The notes under the pieces are model-generated. The model worked only from the letters and a program-made list of their open reading frames with translations, was not told the origin of the DNA and did not search any database. A DNA stretch of 64,000 bases from Pseudomonas fluorescens (GTDB lineage: Bacteria > Pseudomonadota > Gammaproteobacteria > Pseudomonadales > Pseudomonadaceae): contig NZ_VCNJ01000003.1 of assembly GCF_005938625.1 (NCBI RefSeq), forward strand, positions 408,556 to 472,555, given 5' to 3'. This document shows positions 1-9,206 of the stretch, piece after piece; position 1 is the first letter of the stretch, and every line of letters starts with the position of its first letter. The position numbers were made by a program, and so were the translations under genes.

Positions 1-166
1 GGGTCAGCAATTGCAGCGAGCGCTCCAGCGAAGCCGACGTGTAATGCACGATCACGAACTGGATGCGGCTGTCGTAATTGGCCGAAGGATGGCTGGTGTT
101 GTAACGCGGAGCGCTGGCACAACCGGCCAGAACCAGCAGCGACGCGAGGAGGGCAAAGAATTTCAT
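1..166 (-). CDS. amiD: N-acetylmuramoyl-L-alanine amidase lipoprotein, AmiD/AmpDh2 type (partial, N-terminus only)
   Basis: The reverse strand opens with ATG at 166 and stays open to the window edge, giving 55 residues. It begins with a lipoprotein signal (MKFFALLASLLVLAGC, lipobox LAGC), so Cys16 should be lipidated. The mature part then reads into RIQFVIVHYTSAS, the first strand of the Amidase_2 fold in which the His of HYT is a zinc ligand in AmpD-like amidases. Such enzymes cleave the lactyl-peptide bond of (anhydro)muropeptides at the outer membrane. It lies 101 bases downstream of dgcH, the same neighbour order as ampDh2 near dgcH in P. aeruginosa (from memory). The remaining zinc ligands lie outside the window, so activity cannot be judged. 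Confidence 0.8.
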   Translation of the reverse strand, partial: MKFFALLASLLVLAGCASAPRYNTSHPSANYDSRIQFVIVHYTSASLERSLQLLT

Positions 167-267
167 GGCAGAAGGCAGTACACGCAAGACAATAATGCAA
201 CAGTGTAACGTACTGCCTTGCGTCTCGACGGTCAGCGGGCGGATTTAAACAAAATGGAACAATTTGC

Positions 268-2340
268 TTAGCCGAGCTCGACCCGGTTGCGTCCTGCATT
301 TTTAGCGCGGTATAGCGCCTGATCGGCTCTTTTCAACACAAGATCACTGTGTTCACCTGCACGGAAAGTTGCCAGTCCCATGGAAATGGTGATCGTCACC
401 CGCTCGCCCTTGAAGTGGAAAGGGCAGGCTTCGATCGCTGCGCGCAGGGTTTCCAACAGTTTGGCGCCGACTGCCGGCGGCGTTGCCGGCATCAACAAAA
501 CGAACTCTTCCCCGCCGAAACGGGCAATGAAGTCGGAGCCGCGCAGGCGTTTGCGCAACACGGTGGCAATGATCTTCAGCACCTTGTCGCCGGCCAAATG
601 GCCGTAGTTGTCGTTGATGCGTTTGAAGTGATCGAGGTCGAGCATGGCCAGACTCAAGGTGTTGCCGTGCTGCTGCCACTGCTTGATTTCATGCTCGAGG
701 CGTTCGCTCCACGCAGCGCGATTGGGCAGGCCGGTGAGTGGGTCGATCAAGGCTTTCTGGCGCTGTTCTTCGAGGTGTTCACGGAAACCCTGGGCTTCCT
801 GCTCCATATGCGCCACGCGTTCGGACAGGCCTTTGAGCCGCGCTGCCACTTCCTGCTCGCGGGCGTCGCGCTGCTTCTGGTGCTGGTCCATGGTGCCAAT
901 CAGGCCTTCAAGATGGTTTTCCAGCACTTGCTTGAGGTCGTCCAGGTCGGCGGCTTCCTGCATGCTGGTCTGCAAGCCGTCGACTTGCTCGCGGATCTGC
1001 GTGTCCATGGCCCGGGCCGCCGAGCTGTTGTCGGCATGGCCCTCGCTGGCGGCTTGCAGATTGCTCTGGAATGCTTCGAGGCGTTCGTTGAGTTGCTGCA
1101 GGTAGGCTTCGAATTCGTGCTGGCCGCTGTCGGTAATCGCCAGCATCAACGTCGCAAGATCGTCGAGGATCGGGATCAGTTCGTACCAGTTCAAACCGTG
1201 TTTGAGCCGTTCGCGCATGGCTTCGGCTTGCGGACGGTGGCGTTCCGGCAGGGTCAGGTCGTCGAGCAGCCCGATCAGGGTGTCTTCGATGTGTTTGGCC
1301 ACGGAGCTATAGGATGGCTCGGGGGTGTCCGGCAGGGCGAACAGGATGTCGTGCTCGGGCTGCTCCGGGTCGATGGCGGCCAGTGCCTGGGCAATTGGCT
1401 CGGGCAGTGGCAGGCTGTCCAGGATCAGTGGTGTCGGATCGCCGGGGTGGATCAGTTCATCAGGATTGAAGGCGGCAGGCGCGATTTCATTCTGAGCAGC
1501 AGCCGGGGTGAAAACAGGCTCGGGCTCGAAGTGCTCAGTCTGCTGTTCGACCGGAGGACTGCTGTCTGTGCTGACGACCTTCGGTGGCACAAAGGTAACC
1601 ACTTCTGCCGGTTCCGGTTCCAACTGAGCCTGGGCGGCTGGCGTCGTTGTTTCGGCAGGTACTGGTGCTTCGATGGCAGAAGGTGCCGTCACGGCTTCGA
1701 TCGCCGCGACAGGGGCGGGCTGTGCGGCTTCTGCTTCAGGCGCCGGAGGGGCAAGCGGTTGTGGCGGCGTGGCTTGCAGAGGCGCGGGTGCTTCTGTCGC
1801 TGGCGCTTCTTCGCTGTCGCGGCTACCGAACAGCCGTTGCAGCAGACTCGGGCGACCCGGCTCTGCCGGGGTGTCCAACTGACTTAATGCCTTACCCTGC
1901 AAGCCGCTGAGTTCGCTCAGCAGCAATGGCATTTCTCGCGCAGAGCCGACGCGGCCATCCAGTTGTTTGGCGAACTTCTTCAAGGGCTGGGCGACTTCAC
2001 GCGGCAGCGGCAACGCCTGCAACTGGGTAACCAGCGATGTCAGCGCGGTGCTGACCTGATCAATGCGGGTTTCGCGGCGTTGCTCGGAATCGAGCACGGC
2101 TTTTTCCAGGCGCGGCAGGAGGGCGGCGAGGCCGGCGTCCATGTCATCAGTGCGCACCACGTCGCGCATCTCTTTCATGCACTGATCAACGACTTTATCG
2201 GTGCCTTCAGCCGCCAGCGTGCTGCGCACCAGGCCGCGACGCAGCAAGTCGAGCCTGGCGGCCCAGCGACGTTCGAGTTTGTCCTGTTGTTCGATGCTTT
2301 TGAGGTACTTCTCTTTCCAGCGCTGGGCGTCGTCGCTCAT
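268..2340 (-). CDS. dgcH: Diguanylate cyclase, GGDEF domain (DgcH-like)
   Basis: This 690-residue protein has a C-terminal GGDEF domain that makes cyclic di-GMP from two GTP. The domain starts near DPLTGLPNR (about residue 545) and holds the active-site loop FGGEEF. An RGSD five residues before that loop fits the RxxD product-inhibition site. The first ~170 residues are helical and charged. A long Pro/Ala/Glu-rich linker (about 175-310) follows, then a second helical/coiled-coil block (about 345-540) leading into the catalytic domain. No signal peptide or membrane segment is seen, so a cytoplasmic enzyme is likely. It overlaps the upstream phosphatase gene by four bases (ATGA), so the two are translationally coupled. 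The neighbourhood (EEP phosphatase, dsbA, cytochromes, engB, polA) matches dgcH (PA5487). Confidence 0.88.
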   Translation of the reverse strand: MSDDAQRWKEKYLKSIEQQDKLERRWAARLDLLRRGLVRSTLAAEGTDKVVDQCMKEMRDVVRTDDMDAGLAALLPRLEKAVLDSEQRRETRIDQVSTALTSLVTQLQALPLPREVAQPLKKFAKQLDGRVGSAREMPLLLSELSGLQGKALSQLDTPAEPGRPSLLQRLFGSRDSEEAPATEAPAPLQATPPQPLAPPAPEAEAAQPAPVAAIEAVTAPSAIEAPVPAETTTPAAQAQLEPEPAEVVTFVPPKVVSTDSSPPVEQQTEHFEPEPVFTPAAAQNEIAPAAFNPDELIHPGDPTPLILDSLPLPEPIAQALAAIDPEQPEHDILFALPDTPEPSYSSVAKHIEDTLIGLLDDLTLPERHRPQAEAMRERLKHGLNWYELIPILDDLATLMLAITDSGQHEFEAYLQQLNERLEAFQSNLQAASEGHADNSSAARAMDTQIREQVDGLQTSMQEAADLDDLKQVLENHLEGLIGTMDQHQKQRDAREQEVAARLKGLSERVAHMEQEAQGFREHLEEQRQKALIDPLTGLPNRAAWSERLEHEIKQWQQHGNTLSLAMLDLDHFKRINDNYGHLAGDKVLKIIATVLRKRLRGSDFIARFGGEEFVLLMPATPPAVGAKLLETLRAAIEACPFHFKGERVTITISMGLATFRAGEHSDLVLKRADQALYRAKNAGRNRVELG

Positions 2341-3215
2341 TCAGGGTTTCCGCGAGGGGCAGGACTCAACGCGGGCAATGCATCGGCCGTGAGCGAACCC
2401 GGCAGACGAATCTCTACCGCGACCGGCAGGTGATCGGAAATCGGTTGTGCCAGCACTTCGACCTTTTCCAGGGTCAGGGTCGGGCTGAGCAAAATATGAT
2501 CAAGGCAACGCTGTGGACGCCAGCTGGGGAATGTCGCTTCCACCTGTGGGGCCAGCAGGCCGAGATCGCGTAACGGAGAGTGTTGTAGCAGATCGCTGGC
2601 GTGGGTGTTCATGTCACCCATCAATACTTGATGTTTATAGCCGCCGATCAGCTCACGAATGTAGCCCAGTTGCAGGCTGCGCGTACGCGCGCCGAGGGCC
2701 AGGTGCATCATCACTACCACCAGCGCTTCCGGGCCTTCGCCGAAACGCAGCAGAATCGCGCCACGACCTTTCGGGCCGGGCAGCGGGTGATCTTCGATCG
2801 CCCACGGTTTCAAGCGACTGAGCACGCCATTGCTGTGCTGGGCCAGCCGACCGAGGTTGCGATTTAGTTGTTGATACCAGTAGGGGAAGGCGCCGAGATG
2901 GGCCAGATGTTCGACCTGATTGACGTAGCCCGAACGCAGGCTGCCGCCATCAGCTTCCTGCAGGGCGACCAGATCGAAGTCGCCGAGCAGATCGCCGATC
3001 TTTTGCAGGTTGCCTGAGCGGCCGTTGTGCGGCAGCAGGTGCTGCCAGCTACGGGTCAGGTAATGCCGATAGCGCTCGGTGCTGATGCCGACCTGGATAT
3101 TGAAACTGAGCAGACGCAGACGCTGGTCTGCGGGCAGGCCCGTGGATTCCAGGTGATGCTCGTTGACCTGCGGGTCATGCAGGCCAACGATGCGTTCAGA
3201 CTTCCAGCGGCGCAT
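2337..3215 (-). CDS. Endonuclease/exonuclease/phosphatase (EEP) family hydrolase
   Basis: This 292-residue protein has the ordered EEP-superfamily motifs: LSFNIQ (metal/phosphate site), LVALQE (metal-binding Glu), a His after VVMM, GDMN (Asp/Asn catalytic pair), LDHIL and the C-terminal SDHLPV (catalytic Asp-His). Enzymes of this fold use Mg2+ to cleave phosphodiester or phosphomonoester bonds in DNA, lipids or small molecules; the substrate cannot be read from the sequence. There is no obvious signal peptide. Its stop overlaps the dgcH start (ATGA), and it begins 14 bases after dsbA ends, so dsbA, this gene and dgcH may be co-transcribed. Confidence 0.85.
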   Translation of the reverse strand: MRRWKSERIVGLHDPQVNEHHLESTGLPADQRLRLLSFNIQVGISTERYRHYLTRSWQHLLPHNGRSGNLQKIGDLLGDFDLVALQEADGGSLRSGYVNQVEHLAHLGAFPYWYQQLNRNLGRLAQHSNGVLSRLKPWAIEDHPLPGPKGRGAILLRFGEGPEALVVVMMHLALGARTRSLQLGYIRELIGGYKHQVLMGDMNTHASDLLQHSPLRDLGLLAPQVEATFPSWRPQRCLDHILLSPTLTLEKVEVLAQPISDHLPVAVEIRLPGSLTADALPALSPAPRGNPE

Positions 3216-3229
3216 GGCGGTTGCCGCGC

Positions 3230-3871
3230 TTAGTTGGCAGCAGCCTTGGTTGCCGCTCGCTCTTTGGCAACCAGTTGGTCAGCCAGTTGCAGAGCTTGCT
3301 CGGCACCACCGGCAGAGCCGATGTCGAAGCGGTATTTGCCGTTGACGATCATGGTTGGCACGCCAGTGATTTCATACTTCTTGGCCAGTTCGCGAGCTTT
3401 TACGATCTGACCTTTGATGGCGAACGAGTCGAAAGTGGCGAGGAACTTGTCCTTGTCCACGCCTTGGGTGGCGAGGAAGTCAGCCATGTCGTTCTTGTCG
3501 GTCAGCTTCTTGTGTTCCTTCTGGATCGCATTGAACACGGCGTTGTGAACCTTGTGCTCGACACCCATGGCTTCGAGGGTCAGGAACATCTGGCCGTGAG
3601 CATCCCACGGGCCACCGAACATGGCAGGGATGCGCACGAAGTTGACGTCGGAGGGCAGTTTTTCAACCCAAGGGTTGATCACCGGTTCAAAGGCGTAGCA
3701 GTGCGGGCAGCCGTACCAGAACAGCTCGACCACTTCGATCTTGCCAGGCTCTGCAACCGGTACCGGGTTGGCCAGCTCCACGTAAGGGGCGGCAGGTGCT
3801 TCGGCGGCTTGAGCGGTCACGCCGAACAGGCTGGCAGCGACGAGAGCGGCGCTGATGATCAGATTACGCAT
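3230..3871 (-). CDS. dsbA: Thiol:disulfide interchange protein DsbA
   Basis: This 213-residue periplasmic oxidoreductase introduces disulfide bonds into exported proteins and is reoxidised by DsbB. It has a Sec signal peptide ending near TAQAA (about residue 23) and a thioredoxin fold with the active site FWYGCPHC (Cys55, Cys58). A cis-Pro loop, TGVPTMIVNG, lies near residue 168. The intervening helical insertion is of normal DsbA length. A rho-independent terminator on the same strand sits upstream (3965-3995), so dsbA probably has its own promoter in 3872-3964. The downstream gene starts after 14 bases. Confidence 0.96.
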   Translation of the reverse strand: MRNLIISAALVAASLFGVTAQAAEAPAAPYVELANPVPVAEPGKIEVVELFWYGCPHCYAFEPVINPWVEKLPSDVNFVRIPAMFGGPWDAHGQMFLTLEAMGVEHKVHNAVFNAIQKEHKKLTDKNDMADFLATQGVDKDKFLATFDSFAIKGQIVKARELAKKYEITGVPTMIVNGKYRFDIGSAGGAEQALQLADQLVAKERAATKAAAN

Positions 3872-3964
3872 GCTTTACTCCTGGACAATTTTGGTCGCCT
3901 CGCGCGACCTGTTTTCAGACAGATCCTGGCGGGCATGAGTTCTGTAGTGTAACGGCAGCGGCCA

Positions 3965-3995
3965 CAAAAAAGGGCGGCCAAAGCCACCCTTTTTA
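3965..3995 (-). terminator. Rho-independent terminator after the cytochrome c4 gene
   Basis: On the minus strand a GGGUGGC/GCCGCCC stem (one U-G pair) with loop UUUG is followed by six U. It lies downstream of the cytochrome c4 gene and before dsbA, so it should end the cytochrome transcript. Confidence 0.75.
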
Positions 3996-4030
3996 TACTT
4001 GCTGCGACGGATTAATCGAGCGTTAACGTT

Positions 4031-4102
4031 GCAGGAGATGTCCGCTCCTGCATTGAGTAGCGTAACCCCCCTGTAGGAGCTGCCGAAGGCTGCGATCTTT
4101 TG
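4031..4102. repeat. Single REP element (GTAGGAGCTGCCGAAGG family) with a small adjacent hairpin
   Basis: Positions 4072-4102 carry the REP core TGTAGGAGCTGCCGAAGGC followed by TGCGATCTTTT. The same core recurs at 10505-10600, 14394-14473 and 29426-29510. A separate perfect 7-bp inverted repeat (GCAGGAG/CTCCTGC, 4031-4037 and 4045-4051) lies just before it. The rest of the 3872-4137 gap holds only the terminator and no convincing gene. Confidence 0.75.
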
Positions 4103-4137
4103 ATCTTCAGCCTCGCTCAACGCCCGATACGAAGCGC

Positions 4138-4749
4138 TTAGTGCAGACCCTGAATGTAGCTGGAGACCGCAGCGATGTCTTCGTCGCTCAGGCGCTTGGC
4201 AATGGTCTGCATGGTCATGGTATCGCCGTCGTTGGTGCGGCCGCCTTCTTCCTTGCGGAAATCGGTCAGTTGCTTGGTGATGTATTGAGCGTGTTGGCCG
4301 CCCAGGTGCGGGAAGCCGGCAGCGGCGTTGCCGGCGCCATTCGGCGAGTGGCAGCCGGTGCAGGCTGGCAGGCCCTTGGCGAGGTTGCCGCCACGGAACA
4401 GCGCTTCACCGCGTGCGACGATCTTCGGATCAGCGGCGCCGACGCTGCCTTTCTGGCTGGCGAAGTACGCCGCGATGTCGGCCAGGTCCTGATCGCTCAG
4501 GTTGGTCAGCAGCCCGGTCATTTCCAGAACGGTGCGCTTGCCCGACTTGATGTCGTGCAGTTGCTTGGTCAGGTAGCGTTCACCTTGACCGGCCAGTTTC
4601 GGAAAGTTTGGCGCCATGCTGTTGCCGTCCGGGCCATGGCAGGCTCCGCAGACGGCGGCTTTTGCCTGGCCCGCTGCGGCATCACCAGCAGCATGGGCGA
4701 AGCCTGAAATTCCCACGGTCAACAGCAGACTCACGATCAATTTGTTCAT
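4138..4749 (-). CDS. cc4: Diheme cytochrome c4
   Basis: This 203-residue periplasmic cytochrome consists of two tandem class I cytochrome c domains, each with one heme motif: CGACH (near residue 34) and CTGCH (near 132). A Sec signal peptide ends near HAA (residue 21). Distal Met ligands fit the repeated 'PNFPKLAGQ...' and 'GFPHLGGQ...' style segments. Cytochrome c4 carries electrons from the bc1 complex to terminal oxidases. It is 43 bases downstream of a monoheme cytochrome gene on the same strand, and the pair probably forms an operon closed by the terminator at 3965-3995. The length and two-domain layout are normal for the family. Confidence 0.95.
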   Translation of the reverse strand: MNKLIVSLLLTVGISGFAHAAGDAAAGQAKAAVCGACHGPDGNSMAPNFPKLAGQGERYLTKQLHDIKSGKRTVLEMTGLLTNLSDQDLADIAAYFASQKGSVGAADPKIVARGEALFRGGNLAKGLPACTGCHSPNGAGNAAAGFPHLGGQHAQYITKQLTDFRKEEGGRTNDGDTMTMQTIAKRLSDEDIAAVSSYIQGLH

Positions 4750-4792
4750 CAGCTAATCCAACTACGGCTAAGGGTTAAGTTATGGACCGGGT

Positions 4793-5083
4793 TTACTCGC
4801 TCATCCAAAGGATGATGGCTTGGTAATCCTCGGCACTGCAGTCCATGCACAAACCACGCGGCGGCATCGCCTTGAAACCCTGGGTCACGTGTTGCACCAG
4901 CGTCCCCATACCTTTCGCCAACCTCGGCGTCCAAGCTTCCTGATCGCCTCTTTTGGGCGCCATGGGTAGTTGGCCGGAATGACAGGCACCACAAACACGG
5001 TTGTACACAGCTTCCGGATCCTGTGTAGCCTGTGCGCTGTAAAGCGGCATCAAGACTCCGGCAGCCAGCAGCCATTTCGTCAT
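4793..5083 (-). CDS. Monoheme cytochrome c5-family protein
   Basis: This 96-residue protein has a Sec signal (MTKWLLAAGVLMPLYSAQA) and a single heme motif, CGACH, near residue 33. It also has a CMDC pair near residue 79, typical of cytochrome c5, and APKRGD ahead of a short C-terminal helix. It is a small periplasmic electron carrier and probably works with the downstream cytochrome c4. The promoter should lie in 5084-5274, a region shared with divergent engB. Confidence 0.9.
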   Translation of the reverse strand: MTKWLLAAGVLMPLYSAQATQDPEAVYNRVCGACHSGQLPMAPKRGDQEAWTPRLAKGMGTLVQHVTQGFKAMPPRGLCMDCSAEDYQAIILWMSE

Positions 5084-5274
5084 AAAACGACCTTTTCAGG
5101 GTTGAGAGCGTTCTGCGTTCTAATGCGCAATCAAGGTCTGTCGCTCTCGTGAACTTCATCCTACGCTGGGACAAAGCACACACAAAATCTGCGGCATTAT
5201 ATACTGGCGTCACTGAAACGGAAGCGACACCGCGTTCCGCGCCCAATCCCGGCGCCGCCCACATCGGAAATCCC

Positions 5275-5919
5275 ATGCAACTCAAGAATCCCATCCTCGG
5301 CCTGTGCCAACAGTCCACGTTCATGCTCAGTGCCGCCAAAGTCGATCAATGCCCTGACGACGAAGGCTTTGAAGTAGCGTTTGCCGGCCGTTCCAACGCC
5401 GGCAAATCCAGCGCACTGAACACCCTGACTCACGCCAGCCTGGCGCGAACCTCGAAAACCCCGGGTCGCACACAGCTGTTGAACTTCTTCAAGCTAGACG
5501 AAGATCGCCGTCTGGTCGACCTGCCGGGCTACGGTTACGCAAAAGTACCGATCCCGTTGAAGATGCACTGGCAGCGTCACCTTGAGGCTTACCTCGGTGG
5601 CCGCGAGAGTTTGAAGGGTTTGATTCTGATGATGGACATCCGTCATCCAATGACCGACTTCGACTTGCTGATGCTTGACTGGGCCGTTGCGGCCGGCATG
5701 CCGATGCACATCCTGCTGACCAAGGCCGACAAGCTGACTTACGGCGCGGCCAAGAACACCTTGCTCAAAGTGCAGTCGGAAATCCGCAAGGGTTGGGGTG
5801 ATCTGGTCACCATCCAGCTGTTCTCCGCGCCAAAACGCATGGGCCTGGAAGAGGCCTACACTGTACTGGCCGGCTGGATGGAACTCGCAGACAAAGGCGC
5901 CGAGGCGGCAGCCGAGTAA
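5275..5919 (+). CDS. engB: Ribosome biogenesis GTPase EngB (YihA/YsxC)
   Basis: This 214-residue TRAFAC GTPase is needed for large-subunit ribosome assembly. The ordered motifs are GRSNAGKS (G1/P-loop), TPGRTQ (G2), DLPGYG (G3) and LTKADK (G4). I chose the ATG at 5275 ([13 protein letters not shown]), because family members begin here; an in-frame extension to 5149 is open but has no family match. The gene converges on ersA and polA, the usual gammaproteobacterial polA-yihA arrangement, and ends in a long hairpin at 5960-6018. Confidence 0.96.
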   Translation: MQLKNPILGLCQQSTFMLSAAKVDQCPDDEGFEVAFAGRSNAGKSSALNTLTHASLARTSKTPGRTQLLNFFKLDEDRRLVDLPGYGYAKVPIPLKMHWQRHLEAYLGGRESLKGLILMMDIRHPMTDFDLLMLDWAVAAGMPMHILLTKADKLTYGAAKNTLLKVQSEIRKGWGDLVTIQLFSAPKRMGLEEAYTVLAGWMELADKGAEAAAE

Positions 5920-5959
5920 GACAATTTCAAAACTGTCTGTGGTGCTGTCAGGCAAGGCG

Positions 5960-6018
5960 AAAGCACCGCTAAAAAGCGGAGTTTAGGGTACCTAAATGAG
6001 CATTTTTAGCGGTGCTTT
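5960..6018. terminator. Perfect 16-bp inverted repeat after engB, probable bidirectional terminator
   Basis: Arms at 5960-5975 and 6003-6018 are perfectly complementary (AAAGCACCGCTAAAAA and its complement), and the loop contains a second small palindrome (TTTAGGGTACCTAAA). It lies between convergent engB and ersA. The 3' arm ends in a T run on the plus strand, so it best serves engB. Confidence 0.65.
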
Positions 6019-6055
6019 TAACGCAGCATGACGGCATCACAGCCAGTTTTGGGGC

Positions 6056-6187
6056 AAAAAAAGCCCCGGACTTCATTGGGGAGGGAGAAGTTCCGGGGTT
6101 TAAGTTCCGAACCGCTAGGGCGGGGTTCAGATATCTGCCAACACTTAACACAACATAGGAGCATCGAAGGGCTTCACCAGCCATTCA
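6056..6187 (-). ncRNA. ersA: ErsA small RNA (Spot 42-position sRNA between polA and engB)
   Basis: The polA-engB gap holds a compact minus-strand transcription unit. Its 3' end is a strong rho-independent terminator: a CCCCGG/CCGGGG-based stem, extended by ACTTC/GAAGT, then seven U (6056-6062). The loop is C-rich (TCTCCCTCCCC), a likely seed for pairing with ribosome binding sites. A sigma-22-like promoter ends at 6193, so the start should be near 6187, giving about 132 nt. That equals the ErsA length I recall from P. aeruginosa, where ErsA is encoded at this locus, is made by AlgU and represses algC. The start is inferred, not mapped. Confidence 0.82.
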
Positions 6188-6192
6188 GTAAC

Positions 6193-6220
6193 TCTGAGTG
6201 GTGTCCTTCCAGATTAGTTC
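6193..6220 (-). promoter_or_regulatory. Candidate sigma-22 (AlgU) promoter of ersA
   Basis: On the minus strand GAACTA (6220-6215) is followed after 17 bases by TCAGA (6197-6193). This resembles the AlgU/RpoE consensus GAACTT-N16/17-TCTGA and fits an ersA start near 6187. Two positions differ from consensus. Confidence 0.5.
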
Positions 6221-6230
6221 AGATTTTTTT

Positions 6231-6311
6231 CAAAAAGCTTTGGAATAATCCCAAGCGCTTTTTGAAATAAGCCGGTTTTACCGGCGTTGCCGCGACAACA
6301 GGTCGCGGCAA
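6231..6311. repeat. Cluster of three inverted repeats downstream of polA
   Basis: Three palindromes are packed here: arms CAAAAAGC/GCTTTTTG (6231-6264 overall), GCCGG/CCGGC around 6271-6285, and a perfect 10-bp TTGCCGCGAC/GTCGCGGCAA (6287-6296 and 6302-6311). They lie between the polA stop and the ersA promoter and may end or stabilise the polA mRNA. None has a clean downstream U run. Confidence 0.55.
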
Positions 6312-6327
6312 ACCGTGTTCAAAAGGC

Positions 6328-9132
6328 TCAGTGAGCCTCATCCCAATTGTTGCCCACACCGACTTCGACCAGCAGCGGCACATCCAGTTTCGCCGCTTCG
6401 CTCATGTGCACGCGGATTTCGGCGCTGACTTGCTCGACCAGATCCTCGCGAACCTCCAGCACCAATTCATCGTGTACCTGCAGGATGACGCGAGCGTCCA
6501 GCCCGGACGTCGCCAGCCACTCATCCACCGCCACCATGGCTTTCTTGATGATGTCGGCAGCAGTGCCCTGCATCGGCGCGTTGATCGCCGTGCGTTCCGC
6601 GGCAGCGCGTTCCTGCGGCTTGTTCGAGTTGATCTCCGGCAGATACAGACGACGACCGAAGAAGGTCTCGACATAGCCCTGATCCGCAGCCTGCGCGCGG
6701 GTGCGATCCATGTACTCGCGAACGCCTGGGTAACGGGCGAAGTAGGTGTCGATGTAAGCCTTGGCGGTCTTGGTGTCGACGCCGATGTCTTTGCCGAGCT
6801 TCTGCGCGCCCATGCCGTAGATCAGACCGAAGTTGATCGCCTTGGCGCCACGGCGCTGGTCGGAGGTCACTTCGTTGAGTTCGACCTTGAACACTTCGGC
6901 AGCGGTGGCGGTGTGCACGTCCAGATTGTTGCGGAAGGCGTTCATCAGGCCTTCGTCCTTGGACAGGTGCGCCATGATCCGCAGTTCGATCTGCGAATAG
7001 TCCGCCGCGAGCAGTTTGTAGCCTTTCGGCGCGACGAACGCCTGACGAATGCGCCGGCCTTCAGCGGTACGCACCGGAATGTTCTGCAGGTTCGGATCGC
7101 TGGAGGACAAGCGACCGGTCGACGCCACTGCTTGATGATACGAGGTGTGGATACGGCCGGTGCGTGGGTTGATCTGCTCTGGCAGGCGATCGGTGTAGGT
7201 GCTTTTCAGCTTGCTCATCGAGCGGTGCTCCATCAGCACCTTCGGCAAACGGTGATCGTCTTCGGCGAGTTTCGCCAACACTTCTTCAGCGGTTGACGGC
7301 TGACCCTTGGCGGTCTTCTTCAGTACCGGCAGACCGAGCTTCTCGTAGAGAATCACGCCCAATTGCTTCGGCGAACCTAGGTTGAATTCTTCCCCGGCGA
7401 TTTCGAACGCTTCGCGCTCCAGCGCCACCATCTTGTTGCCCAACTCGATGCTCTGGATGCCGAGCAGTTCAGCATCAACGAACGCGCCTTGACGCTCGAT
7501 GCGCGCGAGAACGGGCACCAGCGGGATCTCGATGTCGGTCAAAACGCTGGCCAGACTCGGGATGGCGCTGAGTTTTTCGAACAGGGTCTGGTGCAGACGC
7601 AGGGTGATATCAGCGTCTTCGGCGGCATACGGCCCGGCCTGCTCCAGCGCGATCTGGTCGAAGGTCAGCTGCTTGGCGCCTTTGCCGGCGATGTCCTGGA
7701 AGCTCACGGTGGTGTGATCCAGGTACTTCTGCGCGAGGCTGTCCATGTCGTGACGGGTGGCGGTGGAGTTGAGCACGTAAGACTCAAGCATCGTGTCGAA
7801 AGCGATGCCGCGCACGGTGATGCCGTTGTTCTGGTCGCCACCGATGGCGCAGTTGGCCAGGATGTTCATGTCGAACTTGGCGTGCTGGCCGACCTTGAGC
7901 TTGCTCGGGTCTTCCAGAAGCGGCTTCAACGCGCGCAGCACGGTGTCGCGATCCAGCTGCTCCGGCACGCCGATGTAGGAGTGGGTCAGCGGAATGTATG
8001 CGGCTTCGTTGGCCTGCACGGCGAACGACAGACCGACCAGTTGCGCTTGTTGCGCGTCGATGCCGGTGGTTTCGGTGTCGAAGGCGAACAGTTTGGCGTT
8101 GTTGAGTTTTTCCAGCCAGACGTCGAAACGCGCCTGATCGAGGATCGTCTCGTACGCCGCTTCGGTCGGAGCAGCGGGAGTTTCGATGTCTGGCGCGCTG
8201 AACAGATCGCCGGCCGGTGCAGGCTCGCTGGTCGCGCTCAATTCCAGACGTTTGGCGTCGCGATCCAGATCGTTGATCCAGCTTTTGAATTCCAGCAGCG
8301 AGTACAGCTCGTAAAGCTTGGCCGGGTCTTCCGCGCCCATCTGTAAATCGTCGAGTTCGACGTCCAGCGGCACGTCGACCTTGATGGTCGCCAGTTGATA
8401 GGAAAGGAACGCCATCTCCTTGTGCTCTTCGAGCTTGGCCGGCAGGGTTTTTGCGCCGCGAATCGGCAGGGTCGGGACGATGTCGAGATTGGCGTACAGC
8501 TCGGTGAGGCCACCGTTGACGCCGACCAGCAGGCCGGAAGCGGTCTTCGGGCCAATGCCCGGAACGCCCGGAATGTTGTCGGACGAATCGCCCATCAGCG
8601 CCAGATAATCGATGATCTGCTCCGGTGCGACGCCGAATTTCTCCTTCACGCCTTCGACGTCCATCGAGCTACCGGACATGGTGTTGACCAAGGTAATGTG
8701 GCCATCGACCAGTTGTGCCATGTCCTTGTCGCCGGTGGAGATGACCACCGGGCGATCCGCCGCCGCGCTGCTGCGGGCGAGGGTGCCGATGACGTCGTCG
8801 GCCTCGACGCCTTCCACGCAGAGCAGCGGGAAACCGAGGGCGATCACGCTCTGGTGCAGCGGCTCGATCTGCACGCGCATGTCGTCGGGCATGCTTGGGC
8901 GATTGGCTTTGTATTCGGCGTACATCTCATCGCGAAATGTCCCACCCTTGGCGTCGAACACCACGGCGAACGGGCTGTCCGGGTACTGCTTGCGCAGACT
9001 CTTGAGCATGTTCAGCACGCCTTTGACCGCACCGGTCGGCAGGCCTTTGGAAGTGGTCAGTGGTGGCAGCGCGTGAAAGGCGCGGTACAGGTAAGACGAA
9101 CCGTCCACCAGGACGAGGGGGGCTTGGCTCAT
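6328..9132 (-). CDS. polA: DNA polymerase I
   Basis: This 934-residue family A polymerase fills gaps in Okazaki-fragment processing and excision repair. It has an N-terminal 5' nuclease domain ([32 protein letters not shown], to about residue 290). A 3'-5' exonuclease domain with FAFDTETTG (about 350) follows. The polymerase domain has DYSQIELR (motif A), [14 protein letters not shown] (motif B) and [10 protein letters not shown] (motif C). All three activities look intact. I start at ATG 9132 (MSQAPLVLV), which has AAAGG upstream; a TTG four codons earlier is possible but less likely. The 3' side holds ersA. Confidence 0.97.
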   Translation of the reverse strand: MSQAPLVLVDGSSYLYRAFHALPPLTTSKGLPTGAVKGVLNMLKSLRKQYPDSPFAVVFDAKGGTFRDEMYAEYKANRPSMPDDMRVQIEPLHQSVIALGFPLLCVEGVEADDVIGTLARSSAAADRPVVISTGDKDMAQLVDGHITLVNTMSGSSMDVEGVKEKFGVAPEQIIDYLALMGDSSDNIPGVPGIGPKTASGLLVGVNGGLTELYANLDIVPTLPIRGAKTLPAKLEEHKEMAFLSYQLATIKVDVPLDVELDDLQMGAEDPAKLYELYSLLEFKSWINDLDRDAKRLELSATSEPAPAGDLFSAPDIETPAAPTEAAYETILDQARFDVWLEKLNNAKLFAFDTETTGIDAQQAQLVGLSFAVQANEAAYIPLTHSYIGVPEQLDRDTVLRALKPLLEDPSKLKVGQHAKFDMNILANCAIGGDQNNGITVRGIAFDTMLESYVLNSTATRHDMDSLAQKYLDHTTVSFQDIAGKGAKQLTFDQIALEQAGPYAAEDADITLRLHQTLFEKLSAIPSLASVLTDIEIPLVPVLARIERQGAFVDAELLGIQSIELGNKMVALEREAFEIAGEEFNLGSPKQLGVILYEKLGLPVLKKTAKGQPSTAEEVLAKLAEDDHRLPKVLMEHRSMSKLKSTYTDRLPEQINPRTGRIHTSYHQAVASTGRLSSSDPNLQNIPVRTAEGRRIRQAFVAPKGYKLLAADYSQIELRIMAHLSKDEGLMNAFRNNLDVHTATAAEVFKVELNEVTSDQRRGAKAINFGLIYGMGAQKLGKDIGVDTKTAKAYIDTYFARYPGVREYMDRTRAQAADQGYVETFFGRRLYLPEINSNKPQERAAAERTAINAPMQGTAADIIKKAMVAVDEWLATSGLDARVILQVHDELVLEVREDLVEQVSAEIRVHMSEAAKLDVPLLVEVGVGNNWDEAH

Positions 9133-9206
9133 GAGCAGGATCAACCTTTTCGGCGGGTCCGGCGCTAGAATAGCGGGACCGTTGACGACAAAGGGACAAG
9201 GTTATC

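Noticed and set aside
349..1887. 512-codon plus-strand open frame opposite dgcH
   Set aside because: Antisense shadow of the diguanylate cyclase; low-complexity Arg/Gly-rich translation.
3875..4120. 81-codon minus-strand frame between dsbA and cc4
   Set aside because: It runs through a terminator and a REP element and has no ribosome binding site.
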